DNA from: UBA940 sp031547885 | GTDB taxonomy: Bacteria; Bacteroidota; Bacteroidia; Bacteroidales; Rikenellaceae | DNA length: 64,000 bases | Reading direction: 5' to 3' | Assembly: GCA_031547885.1 (NCBI GenBank) | Contig: JAVBRO010000007.1 | Location: 1 to 64,000, forward strand | Part shown: piece after piece, positions 43,247 through 52,460 of the stretch | How positions within the stretch are numbered: the stretch's first letter is position 1 | Layout: each line of letters begins with the position of its first letter | Position numbers and translations under genes: made by a program | The notes under the pieces: model-generated | Seen by the model: the letters and a program-made list of their open reading frames with translations, nothing else | Told to the model about the DNA's origin: nothing | Databases searched by the model: none

Positions 43247-43282
43247 AAGATAGCCGTCTGTTTCAAGACGGCTATCTTATTT
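43247..43282 (+). terminator. alaS-gpmI terminator
   Basis: AAGATAGCCGTCT/AGACGGCTATCTT, a 13-bp stem with 6-base loop, then ATTTATA. Confidence 0.92.
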
Positions 43283-43347
43283 ATATCAAATCCCAGATAT
43301 TTAAATACATATTAAAAAAAGAAAGAGAGATATAATCATTTTTTACA

Positions 43348-43355
43348 TATCTTTG
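43348..43355 (+). promoter_or_regulatory. Promoter -7 box of the frameshifted lipoprotein gene
   Basis: TATCTTTG fits TAnnTTTG, 37 bases before the ATG. Confidence 0.6.
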
Positions 43356-43392
43356 TAAGAAGCCCCTTCTTCACCTTAAAACTACTTCCGCT

Positions 43393-44423
43393 ATGAAAAC
43401 AATGACTTTTCTTAAAGTTGTTCCTATCCTGATTTTTATCGCCCTCTCTTCCGCATCATGTGAAAAGACCGGTGAATCGGAAAAACCGGGTTCAGATCCA
43501 GTAATTTATATAGTCGGAAATAAACAGAAGAACGATTATAAGAATTACGCCACTTTGTGGAAAATAGAGGGGAAAACCGTCACTTCCACTCAATTATCCC
43601 AAACAAGTTCTTCCGCCCTCTGCGTTGCCTATTATAAAGGTGACATTATACAGGGGGAAGTATCAGCGCCGAACCGTTGTCAAGAGCTGCCATTTGGAAA
43701 AACGATGAGGAGGTTTCACTGCTCGAAGAAGACGGCTCCCGTATAAACAGAATTATTTACTCCATGTTTGTCGACGAAAGCAATAATATCTACGCAGCCG
43801 GATGTAAGGTATATGAAGAATACGGAGTGTATGCAAACGCGGCCCTATGGAAAAACTGGAAGTTTCAAACATTGGAAGTGCCTGATTTTCAATATGCCGT
43901 ATACCCTATCTCTGTAACCGCCAGCAAAGGCAAAACTTATATGGTAGGATATAATAATTCGTCTTTAAAACCTTTCTATTGGATAGACGGACAGGTGCAG
44001 AATGTTGATTTCGGTACAAAAGCAAGGTTGTCTCATATACTGGTTGATAATGAAGATAATATTTACATAGCCGGCAACGTCCCTGATAATTCATGGGGCA
44101 GTATCGGCAAGTACTGGAAGAACGGGATTGAACAAATGAGCGTAAATGGCATGCTTCCTACAAGTATCGCCTTGCACAATGGTGATGTATATGTGTGCGA
44201 CAGAGGTGGCGAGATTATGAAAAACGGCGAACTAGAGAAACATTCTGGCATTACAATGTATGATTTAGTTTTTCACAACGGCATCATGTATGCAACCGGC
44301 TGTTATGCAGACAAGGATGGACGTGTAAGGGCATGCCTGAAAATAGGAGACGAACTCATAGACCTGACCGGAGAAGAGTCCCGGGATGCCTATGGTAGGG
44401 CAATGATAATCGTCAAAAAATAA
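43393..44423 (+). pseudogene. Frameshifted beta-propeller-like lipoprotein
   Basis: Two overlapping frames form one protein: 43393-43746 (signal with lipobox SSASC, then repeats) and a +2 frame to 44423. Adding one T near 43646 restores GDIYTGGSISAEPLSRAAIWKND and gives about 343 residues. The repeats, about 45-50 residues each, have the form Y.AG......AALWKN, as in YATLWK, AAIWKND, NAALWKNW, IGKYWKNG; a propeller is likely. The DNA is AT-richer than the neighbours. The deletion could be a real mutation, a phase variation or a sequencing error. Function unknown. Confidence 0.8.
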
Positions 44424-44473
44424 AACACATACAATTTGTCGGCATAACCTGAACAACAATCTGGGAAAAGTAG

Positions 44474-44481
44474 TACCTTTG
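44474..44481 (+). promoter_or_regulatory. SulP gene promoter -7 box
   Basis: TACCTTTG fits TAnnTTTG and lies 22 bases before the ATG at 44504. Confidence 0.6.
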
Positions 44482-44503
44482 GCGCTTTGTTAAAAGTGCA
44501 GAT

Positions 44504-46177
44504 ATGATTTTCAGGCCAAAACTTTTCGACACGCTCAAAGGCTACAACCGCAAGACGTTCACCGCCGACCTGATGGCGGGCGTCATCGTGGGGATCGTGG
44601 CTCTTCCGCTTGCCATCGCTTTCGGTATCGCATCGGGCGTGACTCCCGAAAAAGGGCTTATCACGGCGGTCATCGCGGGTTTCATCATCTCGTTCATGGG
44701 CGGCAGCCGCGTGCAGATAGGCGGTCCGACCGGGGCTTTCATCGTGATCGTCTACGGCATCGTCCAGCAGTTCGGCACCAGCGGGCTGATCGTGGCTACC
44801 ATAATGGCTGGCGTCATGCTCATCACAATGGGGGTGCTGAAAGCCGGCACGATCATAAAATTCATCCCCTACCCCGTCGTGGTGGGGTTCACGAGCGGTA
44901 TCGCGCTTACGATCTTCGCCACGCAGATAAAGGACCTTTTCGGACTGCGGATAGAGGACGTCCCGGCCGATTTCGTCGACAAATGGGTGGTCTACGCGCA
45001 TAATTTCGGCTCGGCCAACTGGTGGGCACTAGGCGTGGGAGTGGTCTCGATAGCGATCATCTTCCTGATGCCTAAAATTTCCAAAAAAATACCCGGGTCG
45101 CTCGTCGCAATTATCGTTATGACCTTCGCGGTGTGGCTGCTGCGCGAAAAATTAGGCATCACGGGCATCGAGACCATCGGCGACAAATTCGCGCTCGACG
45201 GCATGCGCATCTCGGCTGAGGCCCCGAAGATAAATTTCGAGATGATCAGCACCCTGCTCGCGCCTGCTTTCACCATCGCCATGCTCGGCGCCATCGAATC
45301 GCTGCTTTCGGCCACAGTCGCCGACGGTGCGATCGGCGACAAGCACGACTCCAACACGGAGCTCATAGCGCAGGGGGTCGCCAACGTCGTGACCCCGTTC
45401 TTCGGCGGCATTCCCGCGACGGGAGCCATCGCGCGCACTATGACCAACATCAACAACGGGGGCCGCACGCCGGTAGCGGGTATGATCCACGCCGCAGTGT
45501 TGCTGCTGATAATGCTCTTCCTTGGCGGACTTACGAAACATATTCCCATGGCCTGCCTCGCAGGCGTGCTGGTGGTCGTGGCCTACAACATGAGCGAATG
45601 GCGCAGTTTCCGGTCGCTTTTCCGCAACTCGAAATCCGACATCGCGGTACTTCTGGCGACGTTCCTGCTGACCGTCATTTTCGATCTTACGATCGCCATA
45701 GAGATCGGCCTTCTGCTGGCCGTGGTCCTGTTCCTTAGGCGCATATCCGAAGCGTCGAAGGTGTCGATGTTCAAAAAAGAGATCGCCGGAGCCGAATACG
45801 TCGAGGGAAGCGTCGATACCGAGATGCTGAAACTGCCCAAGGGCGTGGAAGTTTACGAGATCGAGGGTCCGTTCTTCTTCGGGATCGCCAACAAGTTCGA
45901 CGAGGTGATGAAACAGGTGGGCGACAAGCCGCGCGTGCGAATAATCCGCATGCGCAAGGTGCCGTTCATCGACTCGACCGGTTCGCACAACCTCGGGAAC
46001 CTCATCAAGGCATCGCAAAAAGAGAACATAACGACACTGCTCTCGGGCGTGAACGAAAACGTCCGCGAAACCCTTCAAAAGACGGGGATAGAGCAACTCG
46101 TGGGCGCAGGGAACGTCCTTTCGAATATCAATGAGGCGGTCGAAAGGGCAAGGCAGCTGACAATGGTTAATGGTTAA
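44504..46177 (+). CDS. SulP-family anion transporter
   Basis: 557 residues. About 12-14 membrane segments with the SulP start GYNRKTFTADLMAGVIVGIVALPLAIAFGIASG and motif GGSRVQIGGPTGAF, then a C-terminal STAS domain (about 440-545, FIDSTGSHNLGNLIKAS with the usual conserved Asp-Ser). Such proteins import sulfate or bicarbonate with protons or sodium; substrate not decided. The final residues MVNG and the stop codon come from a heptamer array. It converges with cinA. Confidence 0.92.
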   Translation: MIFRPKLFDTLKGYNRKTFTADLMAGVIVGIVALPLAIAFGIASGVTPEKGLITAVIAGFIISFMGGSRVQIGGPTGAFIVIVYGIVQQFGTSGLIVATIMAGVMLITMGVLKAGTIIKFIPYPVVVGFTSGIALTIFATQIKDLFGLRIEDVPADFVDKWVVYAHNFGSANWWALGVGVVSIAIIFLMPKISKKIPGSLVAIIVMTFAVWLLREKLGITGIETIGDKFALDGMRISAEAPKINFEMISTLLAPAFTIAMLGAIESLLSATVADGAIGDKHDSNTELIAQGVANVVTPFFGGIPATGAIARTMTNINNGGRTPVAGMIHAAVLLLIMLFLGGLTKHIPMACLAGVLVVVAYNMSEWRSFRSLFRNSKSDIAVLLATFLLTVIFDLTIAIEIGLLLAVVLFLRRISEASKVSMFKKEIAGAEYVEGSVDTEMLKLPKGVEVYEIEGPFFFGIANKFDEVMKQVGDKPRVRIIRMRKVPFIDSTGSHNLGNLIKASQKENITTLLSGVNENVRETLQKTGIEQLVGAGNVLSNINEAVERARQLTMVNG

Positions 46178-46184
46178 TGGTTAA
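46162..46184. repeat. Heptamer array (GGTTAAT) at the SulP stop
   Basis: Three copies of ATGGTTA-type units; the second GGTTAA holds the SulP stop codon. An inverted remnant (CATTAACCATTAT, 46215-46227) holds the stop of the convergent cinA. Confidence 0.85.
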
Positions 46185-46223
46185 ATTTTTTCTCGATCAA
46201 AGAAATTCATTTATCATTAACCA

Positions 46224-47492
46224 TTATAATATACTCTCGAGAGTCTTGGTGTCGGTCTTGCCCAGCATGGCTAGCCGCAGTAGATTGATGGCCGACGACG
46301 AGGCGCGCTCGATGTTCTGTTCGCGTAGTTTTCCGTACTGCATCCGGCGTGAAAAGACGCCGTCCGGGGTTGCCACGGCGATCCACACCGTTCCGACGGG
46401 TTTTTCCGGCGAACCGCCCGCAGGCCCCGCGATCCCCGTGGTCGCGACCGCATAATCCGCACCCGAGATATATTTTACGCCCGCGGCCATCCGTTCGGCG
46501 ACTTCGCGGCTGACCGCCCCGAACCTTTTTATCACTGAATCGCCGACACCCAGAAGCGTTGTTTTCGCCTCGTTGCTGTACGCCGTCACCCCGCACAGGA
46601 AATAGTCCGAAGCCCCGGCCATTGCGGTGAACTTCGACGCTATTCGCCCTCCGGTACACGATTCTGCCACAGCAAGCATCGCCCCGCGTTCGCGCAGCAT
46701 CCCGGCCACCACATCCTGAACCGTCGTGTCGCCGTAACCAACTATGTACGGGCCTATTATCTTTTCGAGTCCGGCGAACCTCTCCCCTATCTCGCGTTCG
46801 GCCTGCGCGCCGTCGACGTCGTAAGCCGACAGCCTCAACCTTATGGCCGAGGGGCTTGGCAGATAGGCGAGGTGCATATATGCGGGCAGGGCGTCCTCCC
46901 ACGGGGCGATGGTCTCGGCAAGCACCGATTCGGCCAACCCGAAGGTTATGAGGGTCTTATGTACATTGTTATGCAGGCTGAAATGTGCGCGAAGGGCGGG
47001 CATCACGTCGTCCATCAGCGCCTCCATTTCGAAAGGCACGCCCGGCAGCGAGACAACCACTTTGCCATCCTTTTCGAGCCACATCCCGGGCGCTGTGCCG
47101 TTGTGGTTGGGAAAAACGCGGCAGCCTTCGGGAACGAGCGCCTGGCTGCGGTTTAGCCCGTTGAACTCGATGCCGCGCTCGGCCAGCATCCGTTCGGTCA
47201 TGCGGTAGCTCTCCTGGTCACACACCAATCCTACTCCGAAGTACTCCGCAAGCGTCTTTTTGGTGATATCGTCCTTGGTGGGGCCGAGTCCGCCCGTGAT
47301 CATCACAACCTCGGAACGCGACAGAGCGCGGTCGAGTGCGGCGGTTATTTCATCGGCGGCATCCCCTATCGAAGTGCGTTCCAGAACAGAGATGCCGGCA
47401 TCGTTGAGCCGGCGCGAAATAAATGCGGAATTGGTGTCGACGATCTGGCCTATCAGGATCTCGTCGCCGATGGTAATGATGGTTGCGAACAT
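46224..47492 (-). CDS. cinA: CinA family nicotinamide-nucleotide amidohydrolase
   Basis: 422 residues. N-terminal molybdopterin-binding-like domain (ITIGDEILIGQIVDTNSAFIS, TGGLGPTKDDITKKT) and C-terminal CinA amidohydrolase (AVAESCTGGRIASKFTA, VGTVWIAVA). It deamidates NMN and/or hydrolyses ADP-ribose in pyridine-nucleotide salvage. Only five bases separate it from pyrD upstream, so one transcript (cca-pyrD-cinA) is likely. Confidence 0.94.
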   Translation of the reverse strand: MFATIITIGDEILIGQIVDTNSAFISRRLNDAGISVLERTSIGDAADEITAALDRALSRSEVVMITGGLGPTKDDITKKTLAEYFGVGLVCDQESYRMTERMLAERGIEFNGLNRSQALVPEGCRVFPNHNGTAPGMWLEKDGKVVVSLPGVPFEMEALMDDVMPALRAHFSLHNNVHKTLITFGLAESVLAETIAPWEDALPAYMHLAYLPSPSAIRLRLSAYDVDGAQAEREIGERFAGLEKIIGPYIVGYGDTTVQDVVAGMLRERGAMLAVAESCTGGRIASKFTAMAGASDYFLCGVTAYSNEAKTTLLGVGDSVIKRFGAVSREVAERMAAGVKYISGADYAVATTGIAGPAGGSPEKPVGTVWIAVATPDGVFSRRMQYGKLREQNIERASSSAINLLRLAMLGKTDTKTLESIL

Positions 47493-47496
47493 GGTT

Positions 47497-48540
47497 TCAC
47501 TTATTTTCCTCGCGTTTAAGCAGCGCCTTGCAGATCTGTTTGGCGAACGACGGACCGTTGTAGATCAGGCCCGTGTATATCTGAACGAGGTCGGCGCCAG
47601 CGTCGAGCATGTCGAGCGCGTCCTGCGGGGTCATCATGCCGCCGGTCCCGATGATCGGATAACGCCCTTCGGTCTTTTCGTGCACGTAGCGCACCGTTTC
47701 GATGGCACGTTTGGTGAGCGGGCCGCCGCTCAGTCCGCCGTTACCGATATTGTCGAGCTTCTTGCGCGAGATATGCAGGTGTTCGCGGCTTGTAGTCGTA
47801 TTTGTCGCGACGATGCCGTCCAGGAGTGTATCTGTCACCACTTTTATCGCGCCGTCGATCTCCCTGCGGGTCAGGTCGGGCGATATCTTCACAAGTATCG
47901 GACGATACTCGTTCTGCCCGCGCCGGAAATCCAGCAGCGGTTCGACTATCGAGAGAAGGTATTCTTCGGTCTGAAGTTTGGCAAGTCCGGCGACATTGGG
48001 GCAGCTGACGTTGACCACGAAATAGTCGGCGAATTCATACAGCCCGCGGAAAAGTTTCAGGTAGTCCGCCGGGGCCGATTCATTGGGCGTGAGGGTATTC
48101 TTGCCGATGTTGACGCCGACGATGGGTCTCCGCCCGCGGCCGCGCAGATTGTCGGCGGCGTTCTCCATCCCCTTGTTGTTGAAGCCCATACGATTGATGA
48201 GCGCTTTGTCTTTGGGCAGGCGGAAAAGGCGGGGTTTTGGATTTCCCGGCTGGCCCAGTGGCGTCACTGTCCCGATTTCGACGAAACCCAGGCCCAGCAT
48301 ACCGAGTTCTTTATATACCGTCGCGTCCTTGTCGAATCCGGCGGCCATTCCCACCGGATTGGGAAATTTCATGCCGAGGACGTCCCTTTCGAGCCTCGGG
48401 TCGGTCACTGTGAACATGCGTCGCACGATGTTCCTCACCCCCGGAATGCGGCCTGCGAACCGCAGCGCGCCGACGGTCCAGTGGTGTATCCTCTCCGGAT
48501 TGAAGCGGAAAAGTATAGGGCGGAAAATCTTTTTATACAT
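47497..48540 (-). CDS. pyrD: Dihydroorotate dehydrogenase (quinone)
   Basis: 347 residues oxidising dihydroorotate to orotate with a membrane quinone in pyrimidine synthesis. Class 2 features: long N-terminal amphipathic membrane-binding part (MYKKIFRPILFRFNPERIHHW), GMAAGFDKDA FMN-binding, INRMGFNN, and VNVSCPNV with the catalytic Ser. The frame is open to 48600 through a heptamer array, but ATG 48540 begins the conserved N-terminus. It overlaps cca by 8 bases (GATGTATAA). Confidence 0.96.
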   Translation of the reverse strand: MYKKIFRPILFRFNPERIHHWTVGALRFAGRIPGVRNIVRRMFTVTDPRLERDVLGMKFPNPVGMAAGFDKDATVYKELGMLGLGFVEIGTVTPLGQPGNPKPRLFRLPKDKALINRMGFNNKGMENAADNLRGRGRRPIVGVNIGKNTLTPNESAPADYLKLFRGLYEFADYFVVNVSCPNVAGLAKLQTEEYLLSIVEPLLDFRRGQNEYRPILVKISPDLTRREIDGAIKVVTDTLLDGIVATNTTTSREHLHISRKKLDNIGNGGLSGGPLTKRAIETVRYVHEKTEGRYPIIGTGGMMTPQDALDMLDAGADLVQIYTGLIYNGPSFAKQICKALLKREENK

Positions 48541-49996
48541 CGGAATCTCGATTCGTAATTCGTAATTCGTAATTCGTAATTTCAGGCGGCACATCAACAC
48601 CTTTCACTTTGATCAGACCCCTCTCCGCCGCCAACCGTTCCATCATCTCGTAGGCCGGGGCGAATTCGTTTGGAATTTCGCCGTCGAGGATGGCGTTCTT
48701 TATCACTTCTTTTATCTCGCCGATGACGTTCGAGGGTGGGATTCCATAGACCTGCATCACCAGGTCGCCGGTTATGGGCGGCTGGAAATTGCGGATGCGG
48801 TCCTTCTCCTCGATCTCGACCATCTTGCGGCGGACAAGCTCGAAATTAGAGAGATATCGCCTCACCTTCGCGTCGTTGCCCGAGGTTATATCGGCCTCGC
48901 ACAAAGTCATCAGCGCCTCGATATCGTCGCCCGCGTCGAACAGCATCCGGCGCACGGCGCTGTCGGTGACCTCTTCTTCGGAAAGCACTATCGGGCGCAG
49001 GTGCAGGAAAACCAGTTTCTGGACGAACTTCATGTGTTCGTTGAGCGGCAGGCGCAGGCGGCGGAATATCTTCGGCACCATCTTCGAACCGGCCACCTCG
49101 TGCCCGTGGAAGGTCCACCCGGCTTTGGCGTCGTGGGCCCTGGTCTGCGGTTTGCCGATATCGTGCAGCAGCGCGGCCCAGCGCAACCACAGGTCGCCGC
49201 TTTTCATCGCAACGTTATCCAGCACCTTGAGCGTGTGGACGAAATTGTCCTTATGGGCGCTGGCGCCTATCTTTTCGACACCTTTCAGCGCGTCCAGTTC
49301 AGGGAAAATTATCTTCAGCAGCCCCGATGCGTCGAGCATGTAAAAGCCCATCGACGGCACCGGCGCGAGCATTATCTTGTTGAGTTCGGTGATGACGCGC
49401 TCCTCCGACACTATCTTTATGCGTTCCCTGTTGCGCCCGATGGCCTCGAAAGTGGCATCCTCGATGTCGAATCCCAGCTGTGCCGCGAAACGCACCGCCC
49501 GCATCATCCTCAGAGGGTCGTCGGAAAAGGTGATGTCGGGATCGCACGGGGTACGGATCGTGCAGTCGTCCAGATCTTCCATCCCGCCGAACGGATCGCT
49601 CAGCTCGCCGAACGAGTCCGCATTCAGCGACCACGCCATCGCATTGATAGTGAAGTCCCTGCGCAGTTGGTCGTCCTCGATGGTCCCGGGTTCGCATTCG
49701 GGTTTGCGCGAATCCTCGGAGTAGGACTCTTTGCGCGCACCGACGAACTCCACCTCAACCCCTTTCCACTTGAGCATCGCCGTGCCGAAGTTCCTGAAAA
49801 CCGAGACTTTGACCCCCAGTTTCCGCCCCAGCGTTTCGGCAACATCCACCGCGTCGCCCACGACCACCACGTCTATGTCGGTATTGGGGCGGTGCAGGTA
49901 CCAGTCGCGGACATAACCACCTATGACAAAGGCCCGAAGGCCCTTCTCATCGACTGTGCGCGTGATCTCGCGGAATATGGGATGCGTCAGAGGCAA
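48533..49996 (-). CDS. cca: CCA-adding enzyme/poly(A) polymerase family, with HD domain
   Basis: 487 residues. The nucleotidyltransferase head domain has AFVIGGYVRDWYLHRPNTDIDVVVVGD with the metal-binding DxD; the neck and body follow, then an HD domain (LLHDIGKPQTRAHDAKAGWTFHGHEVAG). It adds or repairs the CCA end of tRNAs. The last residues ITNYELRITN are encoded by a heptamer array, probably replacing the native C-terminus. The frame is closed immediately upstream by a TAA within another array, leaving TTG at 49996, at the edge of that array, as the first possible start; homologues start at this place. Confidence 0.92.
   Translation of the reverse strand: MPLTHPIFREITRTVDEKGLRAFVIGGYVRDWYLHRPNTDIDVVVVGDAVDVAETLGRKLGVKVSVFRNFGTAMLKWKGVEVEFVGARKESYSEDSRKPECEPGTIEDDQLRRDFTINAMAWSLNADSFGELSDPFGGMEDLDDCTIRTPCDPDITFSDDPLRMMRAVRFAAQLGFDIEDATFEAIGRNRERIKIVSEERVITELNKIMLAPVPSMGFYMLDASGLLKIIFPELDALKGVEKIGASAHKDNFVHTLKVLDNVAMKSGDLWLRWAALLHDIGKPQTRAHDAKAGWTFHGHEVAGSKMVPKIFRRLRLPLNEHMKFVQKLVFLHLRPIVLSEEEVTDSAVRRMLFDAGDDIEALMTLCEADITSGNDAKVRRYLSNFELVRRKMVEIEEKDRIRNFQPPITGDLVMQVYGIPPSNVIGEIKEVIKNAILDGEIPNEFAPAYEMMERLAAERGLIKVKGVDVPPEITNYELRITNRDSDV
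48551..48581. repeat. Heptamer array (AATTCGT) inside the cca 3' end
   Basis: About four copies read in frame as I-T-N-Y-E-L-R by cca; it also lies just upstream of the pyrD start. Confidence 0.9.
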
Positions 49997-50026
49997 TTAC
50001 GAATTATGAATTACGAATTACGAATT
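49995..50026. repeat. Heptamer array (ATTACGA) at the cca start
   Basis: Four units with one variant between the SGNH hydrolase 2 stop and the cca TTG. It supplies an upstream stop and borders the start codon. Confidence 0.85.
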
Positions 50027-50061
50027 GAGAGATATTGTCATTGTAGCCGACGCGGCAATTC

Positions 50062-50712
50062 TTACTTCATATATGGTTCGAGAACCTTTTTCCAGACCAT
50101 GTAGCCTTCGCCCATCAGGTGCAGGCCGTCGTTCGAGACATCCTTGCGCAGGTTGCCGGTCTCGTCTTTGAGAGCCGAATGCACATCTATATAGGTTATG
50201 CCGCGCTCGGCGCAAAGTTTTTCCAGGCGCTTGTTGAGTTCCACGATCTCCTCGTTGCGGTTCTGAGTTTTGGCATAGCGTTCATGAGACACATCCACCG
50301 GGAAAACACTCTGCACGTAGAGTTTTGTTTTGGGACTCTCCTTCTGGAAGCGCTCCAGCACCCCGTCTATATACTTGACTATAGGATCTATAGCCGTTCC
50401 CACATATAGATCGTTGGTGCCAATCATAAGGAACAGTTTTTGGGGTTTGCCGCCGACGATCGGATCGAGCCTGTCGGCCATCCATTCGGCGCGGTCGCCG
50501 CTGATGCCGCGGTTCTTGATATTCGCCTTTCCGAAAATCTCGGCCCATTCGCCGCCGTCGGTGATGCTGTTGCCCAGGAATACTATATCTTTCGACGTTA
50601 CCGGAAGTTTTTCGAAAAGGCTCCTTTTCTGATAGTTGTAGGCCGATTGCGAAATGGCGGGCAGGACGAACATCACCGCCGCGGCAAGAACGAGTAGTTT
50701 TTTCATATTCAT
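50062..50712 (-). CDS. Secreted SGNH/GDSL hydrolase 2
   Basis: 216 residues with a signal peptide (MKKLLVLAAAVMFVLPAISQ). FLGNSITDGGEW carries catalytic Ser49, NRGISGD the oxyanion Gly, MIGTNDL has Asn100, and DGLHLMGEGY has Asp195 and His198. Paralogous to the gene at 16229. It begins directly after the pdxJ stop (TAGATG), so it is coupled to pdxJ. Start could be ATG 50712 or 50706. Confidence 0.9.
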   Translation of the reverse strand: MNMKKLLVLAAAVMFVLPAISQSAYNYQKRSLFEKLPVTSKDIVFLGNSITDGGEWAEIFGKANIKNRGISGDRAEWMADRLDPIVGGKPQKLFLMIGTNDLYVGTAIDPIVKYIDGVLERFQKESPKTKLYVQSVFPVDVSHERYAKTQNRNEEIVELNKRLEKLCAERGITYIDVHSALKDETGNLRKDVSNDGLHLMGEGYMVWKKVLEPYMK

Positions 50713-51426
50713 CTATTTTAGTTGGTTTAGATACATTTGAACTGTCTTTTCGAGGCCCATGTATAGCGCGTCGGATATGAGCGCGTGGCCTATCGATACC
50801 TCGTCGGTCCACGGGATGGTCTGCACAAAATATTTAAGGTTTTCGAGGCTCAGGTCGTGCCCGGCATTCAGCCCGAGACCGCAGCGGCGAGCCTCTTCGG
50901 CGGCCGCAATGTAAGGGGCGACAGCCTTTTCACGCCCTGCCGGATAATTGCGGGCATAAGCTTCAGTGTAGAGTTCTACGCGGTCGGCGCCCGCTTCGGC
51001 GGCCCCGGCGACCATCGCCGGATCGGGGTCGACGAATATCGAAACGCGGATGCCCGCAGCCTTGAAGCGCGCCGTGATATCCCGCAGGAAGTCGAAATTC
51101 TTCACAGTGTCCCACCCCGCGTTGGAAGTTATGGCGTTGTGGGCGTCGGGAACGAGCGTCACCTGGGCAGGGCGCACCTCTAAAACAAGGTCGGTAAACG
51201 AATCCACCGGATTGCCCTCTACATTCAATTCGGTGGCGATCACCTTTTTAAGCTCGCGTACGTCGTCATAGCGTATGTGACGGCCGTCGGGACGCGGATG
51301 CACGGTTATCCCCTCGGCTCCAAAGCGTTCGATCTCCAGCGCGGCTTTCACCACATCGGGAAGATTGCCGCCGCGCGAGTTGCGGATAACGGCTATCTTA
51401 TTAATATTCACGCTGAGTTTTGTCAT
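50713..51426 (-). CDS. pdxJ: Pyridoxine 5'-phosphate synthase
   Basis: 237 residues, a TIM-barrel condensing 1-deoxyxylulose 5-phosphate with 3-amino-2-oxopropyl phosphate to make PNP. Signatures: LSVNINKIAVIRNSRGG at the start, GAEGITVHPRPDGRHI, FVDPDP, RVELYTEAYA and GLGLNAGHDLS. It is divergent from nadK. Confidence 0.97.
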   Translation of the reverse strand: MTKLSVNINKIAVIRNSRGGNLPDVVKAALEIERFGAEGITVHPRPDGRHIRYDDVRELKKVIATELNVEGNPVDSFTDLVLEVRPAQVTLVPDAHNAITSNAGWDTVKNFDFLRDITARFKAAGIRVSIFVDPDPAMVAGAAEAGADRVELYTEAYARNYPAGREKAVAPYIAAAEEARRCGLGLNAGHDLSLENLKYFVQTIPWTDEVSIGHALISDALYMGLEKTVQMYLNQLK

Positions 51427-51458
51427 GATTCAGCAGATTTCTTTCTATCTTTACCGCG

Positions 51459-51466
51459 CAAAGTTA
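51459..51466 (-). promoter_or_regulatory. pdxJ promoter -7 box
   Basis: TAACTTTG on the minus strand, 33 bases before the pdxJ ATG. A plus-strand TATCTTTA (51446-51453) overlaps this interval and may serve nadK. Confidence 0.6.
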
Positions 51467-51500
51467 CATATTTTATATGTTGTATTTCATATAATCGCTT

Positions 51501-52382
51501 ATGAAAATTTTCATCTTCGCCCGTCCCCGGGACCACATCTCAGCAGGAAATATCAGGAGTCTCAAGCAGATCGCAGATAAAAGCGGCATGGACTACCGCG
51601 TCAACGAAGAGTATGCGGACATGCTCAACAATGCTTACGGCATCGAAGTCCCGACTTACAGACACTTGTCGGACAAAGATCTGGAAGGAGGCTCCATAAT
51701 GATAGCCATAGGCGGCGACGGTACGTTCCTGGAAGCGGTACACCGCCTGAAAGGTCTGCCGATGCCGATAGTGGGCGTAAACACCGGCAGGCTCGGTTTT
51801 CTGGCGGGCATATCGCCGCAGGACTTCGACGATGCGCTGGAGAAGATCAAAAAAAGCGATTACAGCATAGAACGGCGGCCCATGATCAGCGTCGAGGGGG
51901 ACTTCGGAACCGATGTCGACTTTCCGTGCGCCCTCAACGAATTCACCGTCCACCGCCACAATGCCAGCATGGTGGAGGTAACGGTTCGGGCCGACGGAGA
52001 ACTGATAGCCGTGGTGCGCGGCGACGGCGTGATCGCCTCGACCCCCACCGGATCGACGGCCTATTCGCTCAGCGCCGGAGGCCCGATTGTCTCGCCCGAA
52101 TGCGAATGTTTCGTTCTGACCGCTCTTGCGCCGCACAATTTCACGATGCGTCCGCTGGTACTGCCCGACACGTCTGAGGTGTCTATGGAGATATTTTCAA
52201 GGGGGAACGACGTCACCGTAACCCTCGACAATCATTCGTACATCGTGCCCGACGGATCGCGTTTTGTCGTCAGAAAATCCGAATTTTCAACTTTTTTAGT
52301 GCACATCCAAAATATATCTTTCTACGATACGTTAAGGAATAAAATGATGTGGGGTATGGACAAGCGCAACCCCGGAGTATAA
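51501..52382 (+). CDS. nadK: NAD kinase
   Basis: 293 residues phosphorylating NAD to NADP. Motifs: AIGGDGTFLEAVH (GGDG), NTGRLGFLAG, and TPTGSTAYSLSAGGPIV. C-terminal beta domain complete. Divergent from pdxJ; uppS follows with its own promoter. Confidence 0.97.
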   Translation: MKIFIFARPRDHISAGNIRSLKQIADKSGMDYRVNEEYADMLNNAYGIEVPTYRHLSDKDLEGGSIMIAIGGDGTFLEAVHRLKGLPMPIVGVNTGRLGFLAGISPQDFDDALEKIKKSDYSIERRPMISVEGDFGTDVDFPCALNEFTVHRHNASMVEVTVRADGELIAVVRGDGVIASTPTGSTAYSLSAGGPIVSPECECFVLTALAPHNFTMRPLVLPDTSEVSMEIFSRGNDVTVTLDNHSYIVPDGSRFVVRKSEFSTFLVHIQNISFYDTLRNKMMWGMDKRNPGV

Positions 52383-52420
52383 AAATTAGGTCAGGGAGTG
52401 CCAATATCCTGCGGAAATGC

Positions 52421-52428
52421 TATCTTTG
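52421..52428 (+). promoter_or_regulatory. uppS-bamA promoter -7 box
   Basis: TATCTTTG, 32 bases before the uppS ATG. Confidence 0.65.
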
Positions 52429-52460
52429 TACCCTTATATTAAAACTGCCTGAACGGTAAA

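Noticed and set aside
48541..48600. 20-residue N-terminal extension of pyrD
   Set aside because: It would be read from the heptamer array inside cca; the conserved PyrD start is MYKKIF at 48540.
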